The notes beneath the pieces were generated by a model, which saw only the letters and a list, made by a program, of their open reading frames with translations, was not told where the DNA came from and searched no databases. This document shows, piece by piece, positions 15,920 to 23,905 of a stretch of DNA of 46,290 nt. The stretch is from Caballeronia peredens. GTDB taxonomy: Bacteria; Pseudomonadota; Gammaproteobacteria; Burkholderiales; Burkholderiaceae. The DNA is taken from the NCBI GenBank assembly GCA_001544595.2, contig FCOH02000037.1, positions 1 to 46,290 of the forward strand. Reading direction: 5' to 3'. Numbering within the stretch: position 1 is the stretch's first letter; the number at the start of each line of letters is the position of its first letter. Made by a program: the position numbers and the translations under genes.

Positions 15920-16534
15920 ATGTCGAATATCGTCATCGTTTATCACAGCGGCTACGGCCATACGAAGAAAGTGGCGGAAGCCGTGCTCGCCGGCGCGACC
16001 GACGCGGGCGCGAGCGTGAAGCTGATCGCCGTCGGTGAACTCGACGACGCCGCCTGGGCCGAACTCGAGGCCGCCGATGCCATTGTCTTCGGCGCGCCGA
16101 CCTACATGGGCGGGCCGTCCGCCGACTTCAAGAAGTTCGCCGACGCGAGCTCGAAACCGTGGTTCGGCCAGAAATGGAAGGACAAGATCGCGGCCGGTTT
16201 CACCAACTCGGCGCACATGAACGGCGACAAGTTCCTGACCATCTCGTATTTCGTCACGCTGGCGATGCAGCACGGCATGATCTGGGTCGGCACCGGCATG
16301 ATGCCGTCGAACACGAAGGCCGCGACGCGCAACGATCTGAACTTCGTCGGCGGCTTTACGGGCCTGCTCACGCAATCGCCCGCCGATGCTTCGCCGGACG
16401 AGGCGCCGCCGCCCGGCGATCTGGAGACGGCCAAGGTCTACGGCGCGCGCATCGCCGAGGTGACGGCGCGCTGGATCGGGAATTCGGCGGCCGTCGAAAA
16501 CGGTGGACATCAGCCCGCCTCGGAATCGCCTTAA
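15920..16534 (+). CDS. NAD(P)H:quinone oxidoreductase, flavodoxin family (WrbA-like)
   Basis: A 204-residue FMN protein. The N-terminal phosphate-binding loop is YHSGYGHTKKVAEAV (residues about 8-22) and the second FMN segment is VFGAPTYMGGPSADFKKF (near 57-74). The family reduces quinones with two electrons and limits redox cycling. The closest type is the WrbA-related NAD(P)H-dependent oxidoreductases; the C-terminal proline-rich tail is unusual. GGGA precedes the ATG. The argC start lies 46 bp beyond its stop, so read-through is possible, though argC seems to have its own -10 box. Confidence 0.88.
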   Translation: MSNIVIVYHSGYGHTKKVAEAVLAGATDAGASVKLIAVGELDDAAWAELEAADAIVFGAPTYMGGPSADFKKFADASSKPWFGQKWKDKIAAGFTNSAHMNGDKFLTISYFVTLAMQHGMIWVGTGMMPSNTKAATRNDLNFVGGFTGLLTQSPADASPDEAPPPGDLETAKVYGARIAEVTARWIGNSAAVENGGHQPASESP

Positions 16535-16537
16535 AAT
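16532..16537 (+). promoter_or_regulatory. -10 candidate for argC
   Basis: TAAAAT overlaps the stop codon of the WrbA-like gene, 43 bp before the argC start. No clear -35 element is seen. Confidence 0.3.
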
Positions 16538-16580
16538 AGCGTTTTTGCGGCGAGCGTCCGCACGAACCAGCGAGATCGAG

Positions 16581-17534
16581 ATGACCACGAAAGTATTTGT
16601 CGACGGACAGGAAGGCACCACCGGCCTGAAGATTTTTGAATATCTGTCGCAGCGCCGTGACATCGAGGTGCTGCGCATCGAGGACGCGAAGCGCAAGGAT
16701 ATCGAGGAGCGGCACCGCCTGATCAACGCGTCCGACGTCACGTTCCTGTGCCTGCCGGATGTCGCGTCGCGCGAGTCGGTTTCGCTCGTCGCCCCCGACA
16801 ACACGCGCACCGTGATGATCGACGCCAGCACGGCGTTCCGCACGCAGGACGACTGGGCGTACGGCCTGCCCGAACTCTCGCGCGCACAGCGCGAGCGCCT
16901 GCGCACGTCGAAGCGCATCGCGGTGCCGGGCTGCCATGCGTCGGCGTTCGTGCTGTCGGTGCAGCCGCTCGTCGCGGGCGGACTCGTTCCCGCGGATTTC
17001 GCCGCGCACGCCTATTCGATCACCGGCTACAGCGGCGGCGGCAAAAAGATGATCGCCGAATACGAAGCCGGCGGCGACGAGAAGCTCAAGAGCCCGCGCC
17101 CCTACGCGCTCGGCCTGACGCACAAGCATCTGCCGGAAATGTCGGTGCGCACGGGCCTCGCGCGCGCGCCGATTTTCACGCCGATCGTCGGCGCGTTTTT
17201 GAAGGGTCTCTCGGTCACGACGTACTTCTCGCCGGATCAGCTTACGCGGCCGGCCAAACCGCAAGACGTGCGCGACATGCTCGCCGAGTACTACAACAAC
17301 GAACCGTTCGTGCGCGTGCTGCCGTTCGACGCCGAAAGCAATCTGGACGCCGGTTTCTTCGACGTGCAGGCCTGCAACGACACGAATCGCGTGGATATTT
17401 TCGTGTTCGGCAACGACGAGCGCTTCGTGACGCTCGCGCGGCTCGACAATCTCGGCAAGGGCGCGTCGGGCGCCGCGATTCAGTGTATGAATCTGGCAAT
17501 CGGCGCGGATGAGGAGTCGGGTCTCGCGCGCTGA
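16581..17534 (+). CDS. argC: N-acetyl-gamma-glutamyl-phosphate reductase (short type)
   Basis: A 317-residue ArgC that reduces N-acetylglutamyl phosphate in arginine synthesis. The nucleotide-binding start is VDGQEGTTGLKIFEYL and the catalytic cysteine is Cys118 in AVPGCHASAF. Its length and the N-terminal pattern place it in the short class-2 ArgC group rather than the ~345-residue class. ATG 16581 starts at the conserved MTTKVF; the frame is open further upstream. No other arginine gene is in the window. Confidence 0.94.
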   Translation: MTTKVFVDGQEGTTGLKIFEYLSQRRDIEVLRIEDAKRKDIEERHRLINASDVTFLCLPDVASRESVSLVAPDNTRTVMIDASTAFRTQDDWAYGLPELSRAQRERLRTSKRIAVPGCHASAFVLSVQPLVAGGLVPADFAAHAYSITGYSGGGKKMIAEYEAGGDEKLKSPRPYALGLTHKHLPEMSVRTGLARAPIFTPIVGAFLKGLSVTTYFSPDQLTRPAKPQDVRDMLAEYYNNEPFVRVLPFDAESNLDAGFFDVQACNDTNRVDIFVFGNDERFVTLARLDNLGKGASGAAIQCMNLAIGADEESGLAR

Positions 17535-17570
17535 GCGCGCTTTCGCTTTCGCTTTCGCGCAGCATCATGA

Positions 17571-17608
17571 AAAAAGGCCGGTCCGCTTGATTGCGGATCG
17601 GCCTTTTT
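17571..17608. terminator. terminator after argC
   Basis: AAAAAGGCCG (17571-17580) pairs with CGGCCTTTTT (17599-17608), extended inward through a G-T pair to a 5-bp helix and a 6-nt loop. Confidence 0.9.
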
Positions 17609-17674
17609 CATTGCGGCTCGGAAAGGTCCTGTGCACCGCAACATCGGCACTCGGAGAATCTGGGGACGAAAAAA

Positions 17675-17696
17675 AGCCCGCCAATGCTGGCGGGCT
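17675..17696 (-). terminator. terminator for the receiver-protein operon
   Basis: Arms AGCCCGCCA (17675-17683) and TGGCGGGCT (17688-17696) with a 4-nt loop; on the minus strand the stem is followed by a run of T. It lies 120 bp beyond the receiver gene stop. Confidence 0.85.
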
Positions 17697-17818
17697 GAAT
17701 CCATATCAGTGGAGACATGGAGGAGACAGGAGTAAATATAGCAAGAATATTGGTGCGTCGCAACATCCGATGTTGCGACAAGCTGACGCACGTTCGTTCG
17801 AATTGCCCGGACCGCGTG

Positions 17819-18184
17819 TCAGGGCTGCGTCATCGACAGGATGAAATGCAGCTGATCGGCGGAGATCGGCTTGACGAGGTGGACGTCGAAACCGGCGTCG
17901 AGCGTCATCTCGCGATGTTGCGGCTGGCCCCAGCCGGTGAGCGCGACGAGCATCATCGCGTGGCCGTTCGGCAGGCGGCGCAGTTCGCGCGCCGCCGCGA
18001 GGCCGTCGACGAGCGGCATGCCGAGATCGAGGATCACGACTTCCGGCGCGAACTGGGCCGCGACTTCCACCGCCTGCGCGCCGTCCGCCGCGAGCGCCAC
18101 TTCGTGGCCCATGCCGTTCAGCAGATGGGCGAGGCCGGCGAGCGCATCGTCGTCGTCATCGGCTATGAGGATGCGCTTGCTCAC
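17819..18184 (-). CDS. single-domain response regulator
   Basis: A 121-residue stand-alone receiver domain: acidic cluster DDDDD at 9-13, phospho-acceptor Asp53 (VVILDLGMP), Thr in ALTGWG and Lys in LVKPIS. There is no output domain, so it must act by protein contact or as a phosphate sink. The GTG start 18184 has GAGG 5 nt upstream. It begins 7 bp after the stop of an exported-protein gene on the same strand, so the two form an operon. No kinase is nearby. Confidence 0.88.
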   Translation of the reverse strand: MSKRILIADDDDDALAGLAHLLNGMGHEVALAADGAQAVEVAAQFAPEVVILDLGMPLVDGLAAARELRRLPNGHAMMLVALTGWGQPQHREMTLDAGFDVHLVKPISADQLHFILSMTQP

Positions 18185-18191
18185 ATTGACC

Positions 18192-18638
18192 TCAACGGGA
18201 TCCGTAGATTTCGAGTTTGAGCTTGTTCGAGCCCGCCTGCGCCGCCGCGATTTCGGTGCGCGCGCCGCGGGCGCCTATATAGAAGTGCTGCCGGGCGGGC
18301 GAGTTCTGGTCGTGCGTCGCGTCCGGCAGGCACGACGCGATGTCCGCCGCGACGCCCTGCAGCGCGTCGGCGCTGGATCCGCCGTGCGGCGTCCAGGTAC
18401 AGCGATAGTCGGTCTGCGAGGCGGCGCACTGCACGGCGTCGCCCCAGGACAGCGCGAGCGGACGGCCATCGATGGCGTTCAGCGACGAGAAATTCGGCGC
18501 CGCCGCGACGATGCGCTTGAGCGCGCCGCACGGGTTCGGCGTGTCGTCGGCGTGCGCCGGCGATGCGAGCGCGACGCAAAACAGCGTGAAGAGCGCGGCG
18601 GATGCGGACAATGCGGCGCGGCGGTCAGTCGTCAACAT
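18192..18638 (-). CDS. exported protein of unknown function
   Basis: A 148-residue product. ATG 18638 has a perfect AAGGAGG 5 nt before it, although the frame is open far upstream. Residues 1-30 form a Sec signal peptide ending in ASPAHADD. The mature part has four cysteines that could form two disulphides (CGALK, QCAAS, YRCTW, SCLPD) and a WGDAVQC segment. I recognise no named domain. It leads the operon with the single-domain receiver. Confidence 0.8.
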   Translation of the reverse strand: MLTTDRRAALSASAALFTLFCVALASPAHADDTPNPCGALKRIVAAAPNFSSLNAIDGRPLALSWGDAVQCAASQTDYRCTWTPHGGSSADALQGVAADIASCLPDATHDQNSPARQHFYIGARGARTEIAAAQAGSNKLKLEIYGSR

Positions 18639-18796
18639 GGGCGCCTCCTTTTTAGCTGTTCTTTTGAAGTCTTGCCGCGGCCTCGGGACGATGGCTACTA
18701 TCGTCGCGCCGTTCGCGAAAGTATGTTCGCAAGAGAGCAAAACGTGCACCCGTTCGTGCAGACGTTTGTCGATCCGGTGATTCGGCACGTCGGCGC

Positions 18797-19426
18797 TCAG
18801 TGCCGCACGAGCGCCATCATGGCGCCGAAGCCGACGAACACGCCGCCGGTCAGCCGGTTGAAGGCCCGGGCGACGCTCGCGCTCTTCAGCTTGTCGCCGA
18901 TATGCGCGCCGAGCCCGGCATACACCGCGTACCAGCTCACTTCGATGACCGCGAAGGTCGATACGAGCACCGCGAACTGCGGCAACACGGGCCGGCCCGC
19001 ATCGATGAATTGCGGCAGCAGCGCCGCCGCGAAAAGGATCGCCTTCGGATTGCTGCTCGCGACGAGAAAGCCGTTGCGAAACAGCGTCGCGCGTCCGGCC
19101 GACGGCGTGCCCGCGCTTTCGTCGCGAACCTCGGAGGCGACCGCTTTGGCGCGCCAGCTTTTCACGCCCAGCCAGACGAGATACGCCGCGCCGATGAAAC
19201 GCAGCGTGTCGAAGAGGCGCGGCCACGCGTCGAGAAACACGCCGAGCCCCGCCGCCGACACCGACAGCATGATGACGAGCGCGGTGAGACAGCCGGCCAT
19301 TGTGGCCGTCGAGCGCCTGAGGCCGTGACGCGCGCCGTGCGTCATCACGAGCAGCATATTGGGACCGGGAATCGCGGAAACGACGAAGACTGTCGCGACG
19401 AACAGCCACCAGACATGCATTTTCAT
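18797..19426 (-). CDS. LysE/RhtB family exporter
   Basis: A 209-residue inner-membrane protein with about six hydrophobic segments. The N-terminal VVSAIPGPNMLLVMTHGARHG motif is the signature of LysE/RhtB amino-acid exporters. Start ATG 19426; a second in-frame ATG follows two codons later. The substrate is not predictable from sequence. It is a single gene; the 103-bp gap to the next gene on the same strand suggests its own promoter. Confidence 0.9.
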   Translation of the reverse strand: MKMHVWWLFVATVFVVSAIPGPNMLLVMTHGARHGLRRSTATMAGCLTALVIMLSVSAAGLGVFLDAWPRLFDTLRFIGAAYLVWLGVKSWRAKAVASEVRDESAGTPSAGRATLFRNGFLVASSNPKAILFAAALLPQFIDAGRPVLPQFAVLVSTFAVIEVSWYAVYAGLGAHIGDKLKSASVARAFNRLTGGVFVGFGAMMALVRH

Positions 19427-19529
19427 TGCGGCGCGGCGTGTGGAAAGGGGACTCGCATTATGCCGTCTGCCCGCGCCGAAACTAACGGAATCGGCGCTTC
19501 GCCCCACCGCGCGTATGGAATCCGCAAGC

Positions 19530-20402
19530 TCACTGTCCCGCGCGACGCGCCGCCACTTGCCCCAGCACAGCGAAATCCTTTTCGCCGTCGCCGTGGGCGA
19601 GCGCATCGACCAGGTTGTCGCGCACCACGCTCGCCACCGGCAGCGGCACGTTCACCGCATCGCCGGCCGCGATCGCAAGACGCACGTCCTTCAGGCCGAG
19701 GCGCGCCTTGAAGAGCGCCGGCTCGTAGCGCCGCTCCGCGATCATCTTCCCGTAACCCTGATAAACCGGCCCCGGAAACAACGAATTCGTGATGACGTCG
19801 AGCAAGGTCTGCGACGCGATGCCGTGACCGCTCACCAGCGCCGCCGCCTCGCCGAAGGACTCGATCGCCGATGCCAGCATGAAATTCGCCGCGAGCTTCA
19901 GCACGTTCGCGTGCTGCGGCTCGCTGCCGACGCGCCAGGTTTTCTGGCCGAGCGCATCGAGCACCGGCTGCACGCGGTCGATCGCCTCGCTCGCGCCCGC
20001 CGCCAGAATGTTGAGCTTGCCCGCCGCCGCGACGTCCGGCCGGCCGAGCACGGGCGCGGCGACATACGCGACGCCATGCTGCGCATGCAGTTCGGCGAGT
20101 TCGATGGCGAGCGCCGCCGAAATCGTCGCCATGTTGACGTGCACGAGATTCTTTGGCGCGTGCTTGAGCAGCCCGCCGTCGACCAGCACGGAACGCAGCG
20201 CGTGATCGTCGGCGAGCATGGAGAACGCGGCGTCGCCGGCGAAAGCCTGCTCGGGCGTATCGACCACCGACGCGCCCTCCGCCGCGAGCGCGCGCGTCTT
20301 GTCGCGCGAGCGGTTCCATACGCGCACCGTGTGCCCCGCCTTGAGCGCGTTGCTCGCCATCGCGCCGCCCATCTCGCCCAGTCCAATGAATCCGATATCC
20401 AT
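19530..20402 (-). CDS. NAD(P)-dependent beta-hydroxyacid dehydrogenase family protein
   Basis: A 290-residue member of the 3-hydroxyisobutyrate/6-phosphogluconate dehydrogenase family. The Rossmann start IGFIGLGEMGGAMASN binds NAD(P) and Lys169 (ANVLKLAANF) is the expected catalytic lysine. The substrate loop reads APVLGRP instead of the usual APVSGG, so substrate preference probably differs from tartronate semialdehyde or hydroxyisobutyrate. I chose ATG 20402 because GGGAG lies 7 nt before it; ATG 20408 is too close to that site. The true substrate is unknown. Confidence 0.87.
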   Translation of the reverse strand: MDIGFIGLGEMGGAMASNALKAGHTVRVWNRSRDKTRALAAEGASVVDTPEQAFAGDAAFSMLADDHALRSVLVDGGLLKHAPKNLVHVNMATISAALAIELAELHAQHGVAYVAAPVLGRPDVAAAGKLNILAAGASEAIDRVQPVLDALGQKTWRVGSEPQHANVLKLAANFMLASAIESFGEAAALVSGHGIASQTLLDVITNSLFPGPVYQGYGKMIAERRYEPALFKARLGLKDVRLAIAAGDAVNVPLPVASVVRDNLVDALAHGDGEKDFAVLGQVAARRAGQ

Positions 20403-20543
20403 GCCCATGCTCCCTGACGTAGTCCGTTCGACGAGCGCCAGTTAAGCACATCGCCGCGCCGGGCGCACGGGCGAGGGCAAGCGAGGAACCGCGATCGCCG
20501 GCGACGCCGAGCGGTCGAAACCAGCCAATGCGATACTCGCTGA

Positions 20544-21299
20544 ATGCTCGAGGCGCGCTTTCACTTCCACCGCGAACTGAACGAATTCCTCGCCCGGCCG
20601 TTGCGCGGGCATGCGTTCGCCTGCGCGTGCGCGAAGGCATCGACGACCAAGCACATGATCGAAGCGCTCGGCGTGCCGCACACGGAAGTCGCGCTGATCG
20701 TGAAGAACGGCCACCCCGTCGGATTCGACGCGCAAATCGAGCCGGACGATGTCATCGACGTCTATCCCGCGCACCTCACGCCCGCCGACCTGGCGCACGG
20801 CACGCTGCCGCTGCGCCCGCCGCTGCACGCCGCCGGCATGCGCTTCATCGCGGATGCGCATCTCGGCGGGCTCGCGCAACTGCTGCGGCTCGCGGGCTTC
20901 GACACGCGCTACGACAACAACTTCCCCGACGACGAAATCGAGCAACTCGCGCACGACGAAGCGCGCATCGTGCTCACGCGCGACCGCGAACTGCTCAAGC
21001 GCCGCACCGTGCTGCACGGCTGTTACGTGCGCGCGCTGCAACCCGACGACCAGTGGCGCGAAGTCGCGGAACGCTTCGATCTCGCGCCGCATGTGCGCGC
21101 GTTTCGCCTGTGCCTGATGTGCAATGCGCCGCTGCGCCGCGCCGATCCGGACGAAATCGACGGCCGCGTGCCCGAAGGCGTGCGCGAGCGTCACGCGCGT
21201 TTCGTGACCTGCGACGTCTGCCGCCGCGTGTTCTGGGAAGGCTCGCACTGGCGGCGCATGCGCGCGCGCATCGACGCGCTGGCGGAAGCGAACCGCTGA
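20544..21299 (+). CDS. Mut7-C RNase-like protein with ubiquitin-like N-terminal domain
   Basis: A 251-residue two-domain protein. Residues about 1-85 match the ubiquitin-like beta-grasp domain found before Mut7-C (ELNEFL, KHMIEALGVPHTEV, VIDVYP). Residues 98-250 match the Mut7-C PIN-like nuclease: Asp104 in RFIADAHLG, Asp129-130, Asp147 in VLTRDREL, then a zinc ribbon with Cys190-X2-Cys193 and Cys223-X2-Cys226. The family is a predicted RNase with no well-known bacterial target. It stands 61 bp before a small basic-protein gene on the same strand. Confidence 0.87.
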   Translation: MLEARFHFHRELNEFLARPLRGHAFACACAKASTTKHMIEALGVPHTEVALIVKNGHPVGFDAQIEPDDVIDVYPAHLTPADLAHGTLPLRPPLHAAGMRFIADAHLGGLAQLLRLAGFDTRYDNNFPDDEIEQLAHDEARIVLTRDRELLKRRTVLHGCYVRALQPDDQWREVAERFDLAPHVRAFRLCLMCNAPLRRADPDEIDGRVPEGVRERHARFVTCDVCRRVFWEGSHWRRMRARIDALAEANR

Positions 21300-21360
21300 C
21301 GCGCCCGCCGCGTTCCGTACAATACGGGCCTTGTCATCAATCGTCGTACCGGAGCATCGC

Positions 21361-21630
21361 GTGAACAAATTTCAGCTGGAACAAACCAAGGCGTTCAAAC
21401 TCGCCAACGAGCTCAAGCACGGCAGCCGTGCGCGCACGGGCGTCGCGGACGCGGGGAAAGTCGACCGCCGCGAGCAGCGCAAGCTCGATCAGGCCAAGGG
21501 ACTCGTGCCGTTCGCCTGCAAGCTCGACGAAAAACTCGTCCAGCAATTGAAGGAGCGCGCCGACGCACACGAAGGCGGCATGACCGAAGCGCTGGCCGAA
21601 CTGCTCGTCGCGGCGGGCCTGCAACGCTGA
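21361..21630 (+). CDS. small conserved protein of unknown function
   Basis: An 89-residue charged, helical, cytoplasmic product. GTG 21361 has GGAG 6 nt upstream, so the ATG at 21331, which precedes that site, is unlikely. Many Lys, Arg, Glu and Gln residues in the first 55 positions suggest coiled helices; the end (MTEALAELLVAAGLQR) looks like an amphipathic helix. I do not recognise a family. TACAAT at 21318-21323 is a possible -10 box. Confidence 0.65.
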   Translation: MNKFQLEQTKAFKLANELKHGSRARTGVADAGKVDRREQRKLDQAKGLVPFACKLDEKLVQQLKERADAHEGGMTEALAELLVAAGLQR

Positions 21631-21646
21631 AGCAGCGGCACCGCGC

Positions 21647-21958
21647 TCAGACGCTGCCTGCCTTTTCGATCACCAGAATGCGCGCCTCGCCGACCGGTTC
21701 GGCGAAATGTTCGTCGCCGGCCTGCGCGTAGAAGATATCGCCGGCGCGCAGTGTCAGCGTCCGCTCGGCGCCGTCGCTGCGCACATGCATGCGCACTTCG
21801 CCGTCCATCACGGCGAACACTTCCTCGCCGTCGTTCACATGCCACTTGTATGGCTGGTCGGTCCAGTGCAGACGGCACGACGTGCCGTTCATCACGCAGA
21901 TATCGAGCGCGCCCCATGCACGCCCGGCCGTGAACTTGCCGCTTTCGATCACTTTCAT
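21647..21958 (-). CDS. cupin domain protein
   Basis: A 103-residue single-cupin protein. The first motif, around WHVNDGEEVFAVMDGEV, and the second, around GDIFYAQAGDEHFAEP, supply His and Glu ligands for a metal. The start lies 11 bp after the stop of the MHS-type transporter, so the two are one operon; the cupin may act on the transported compound. The ribosome binding site is weak, consistent with translational coupling. Confidence 0.82.
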   Translation of the reverse strand: MKVIESGKFTAGRAWGALDICVMNGTSCRLHWTDQPYKWHVNDGEEVFAVMDGEVRMHVRSDGAERTLTLRAGDIFYAQAGDEHFAEPVGEARILVIEKAGSV

Positions 21959-21969
21959 GTCGATAGTGC

Positions 21970-23259
21970 CTAGCGAATGACGTCGCGCGCCTCGTCGACA
22001 TCGGCGTGGCGCGTCGCCGGAATGCACGCCACCGCGACGAGCGAGAGCGCGAGGCCGCCCATCACATAAAACGTCGGCGCGAGTTGCGATTCCGTGACGC
22101 GGATCAGCCACGTCACGATGAACTGCCCGAAGCCGCCGAAGATCATCACCGCGATGTTGTACGCGAGCGAGAGGCCCGTCGAGCGCACGTGCGCGGGAAA
22201 CAGCTCGGCGATGAGCGCGCCGAACGGCCCATAGTAGCCCGACAGCGCGATGGAAAGCAGCGCCTGCACGATCACGAGCCGCATCACGCTCGGCTCCGCG
22301 GCGAGCCACGCGAAGAGCGGATAAATGATGACGAGCGTGATGAACAGCGACCACAGCGACAAGCCCTTGCGCCCGATGCGATCCGACCACGCGCCCGCGA
22401 CCGGCGAGAGCACCGTCAGCAGCAGATTGCCGACGATCAGCGCCGTGAACGACTGCTCGAACGGCAGCTTCAGTTGCTTGACGGCAAATGTCGGCAGATA
22501 GGCGATCAGCACATACACGGTCACCGTCAGCGCGATCACGGAGCCGAGCCCGCACAGCACTTCGCGGCTGTGGCTGCGGAACACTTCGCCGAGCGTCGCG
22601 CGGCGCGCGGTCTTGCGCGCGTGCAGGAACGCTTCGGTATCGGCCATGTTGCGGCGGATATAGAGGCCGATCGGCCCGATGATCAGGCCGAAGATGAACG
22701 GCACGCGCCAGCCCCAGGAATCGAGCGCGGCGGGCGAAAGTCCGCGCGAGATCGCCGCGCCGACGAGCGCGCCGAGCAGCAGCGACGCCGCCTGGCTCGC
22801 CATCTGAAAACTGCCGTAGAAGCCGCGTCTGGAGAACGGCGCGGCCTCGATCAGCAGCGCGGTCGAGCTGCCGAATTCGCCGCCCGCCGAGAAACCTTGC
22901 AGCAGCCGCGCGAACACGATGATGAGCGGCGCGCCGATGCCGATCGCCGAATAAGGCGGCGCGATCGCCAGCAGGAAAATGCCGAGCGTCATCAATCCGA
23001 TGACGAGCGTGAGCGCCGCCTTGCGCCCGGCGCGGTCGGCGTAGAGACCGAGCACGATGCCGCCGACCGGGCGCATCACGAACGCCACGCCGAAGGTCGC
23101 CGTGGTCAGGAGAATCGACGCGTAGTCGCTTTCGCCCGGGAAGAACAGACGCGCGATGACCACCGTCATGAAGCCGAATACGGTGAAGTCGTACCACTCC
23201 AGCGCGTTGCCGATGACCGCCGCCGTCACGGCGCGCGCGTTCAATCGTCTTCCTGGCAT
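21970..23259 (-). CDS. MHS-type MFS transporter (metabolite:H+ symporter)
   Basis: A 429-residue, 12-segment inner-membrane transporter of the MHS family (proline/betaine, citrate, alpha-ketoglutarate type). Family marks are NALEWYDFTVFGFMT in segment 1, ADRAGRKAALTLVIGLM in the first loop, and RLLQGFSAGGEFGSS. ATG 23259 (MPGRRLNAR) has AGGGG before it; an upstream ATG 23304 in the same frame adds 15 residues with a repeated DAH. Substrate unknown, probably a carboxylate or betaine-like compound. First gene of an operon with the cupin. Confidence 0.88.
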   Translation of the reverse strand: MPGRRLNARAVTAAVIGNALEWYDFTVFGFMTVVIARLFFPGESDYASILLTTATFGVAFVMRPVGGIVLGLYADRAGRKAALTLVIGLMTLGIFLLAIAPPYSAIGIGAPLIIVFARLLQGFSAGGEFGSSTALLIEAAPFSRRGFYGSFQMASQAASLLLGALVGAAISRGLSPAALDSWGWRVPFIFGLIIGPIGLYIRRNMADTEAFLHARKTARRATLGEVFRSHSREVLCGLGSVIALTVTVYVLIAYLPTFAVKQLKLPFEQSFTALIVGNLLLTVLSPVAGAWSDRIGRKGLSLWSLFITLVIIYPLFAWLAAEPSVMRLVIVQALLSIALSGYYGPFGALIAELFPAHVRSTGLSLAYNIAVMIFGGFGQFIVTWLIRVTESQLAPTFYVMGGLALSLVAVACIPATRHADVDEARDVIR

Positions 23260-23404
23260 GCGATCCCCTGTGTGTGCATCGTGTGCATCGGTCGGCGTGG
23301 GCATGTCCGCGTTTCGTCGAGTGAATTCGCACGCGCGGCTCTTTTTGCCTTGGCGAGTGTAAAGACGGTTTTTCTCCCAATCAAGCGAATTGCGAACGAA
23401 CAAA

Positions 23405-23434
23405 GGCGCGCCGGGCCTCACGGCCGGGCGCGCC
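23405..23434 (-). terminator. terminator after the HiPIP gene
   Basis: Arms of 13 bases (23405-23417, 23422-23434) with one mismatch and a 4-nt loop; on the minus strand followed by TTTG. It separates the HiPIP gene from the MHS transporter. Confidence 0.7.
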
Positions 23435-23458
23435 TGACGGATGAAACTGCTCCGCGGG

Positions 23459-23773
23459 TTATGCCTTCTTCACATAAGCGCTGCACCAGCCCTTCGATGC
23501 GACCAGCTTGCTGCTGAACATCGGGCACGGCGCGAAGGCGTCGGTCGGCTTGCCCTGATAGAACTGGCAGTTGCCGCAGTCCTGCCCGGCGGCGTATTTC
23601 GCGAACTTGGCCTTGTCGACCTTGCTCGCGTCTTCCTTGTAGCCGAGCGCCTGCGCGGTGGGATCGCTTTCGGGGACTTTCGGTGCATCGGCGAATGCGG
23701 CTTTCGAGCCGAGCGCGAACGTCGAGGCGACGCCTACGCTTGTGATCAGAAACGTGCGACGCGATGTCTTCAT
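23459..23773 (-). CDS. high-potential iron-sulfur protein (HiPIP)
   Basis: A 104-residue periplasmic electron carrier. The N-terminus has a Tat motif, S-R-R-T-F-L, then a hydrophobic stretch and a cleavage site near AFADA, as expected for a protein exported folded with its cluster. Four cysteines, Cys66, Cys69, Cys83 and Cys97, in the HiPIP spacing bind one 4Fe-4S cluster. It probably carries electrons between a periplasmic donor and a respiratory complex. ATG 23773 has GGAG 9 nt upstream. It is a single gene. Confidence 0.95.
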   Translation of the reverse strand: MKTSRRTFLITSVGVASTFALGSKAAFADAPKVPESDPTAQALGYKEDASKVDKAKFAKYAAGQDCGNCQFYQGKPTDAFAPCPMFSSKLVASKGWCSAYVKKA

Positions 23774-23905
23774 GGTGACTCACTCCATGTTGTATTGGGG
23801 GATGACGCCGTTCTTGGCGACGGCGGTATCCGAGCATAACAACGCGGACGCGAGTCGAAACAGTCAAATCTCGGAGATAAGAAACGACAGAAAGTCGTCT
23901 GAAAG

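Noticed and set aside
15257..16918. 553-codon open frame on the minus strand
   Set aside because: It runs antisense across three clear genes and their gaps and has no start signal.
17531..17557. CTTTCG direct repeats as a CRISPR or satellite
   Set aside because: Only three short copies without spacers, just after the argC stop; chance low-complexity sequence.
19423..20640. 405-codon open frame on the minus strand
   Set aside because: It overlaps the hydroxyacid dehydrogenase in another frame and is Arg/Gly-rich without motifs.
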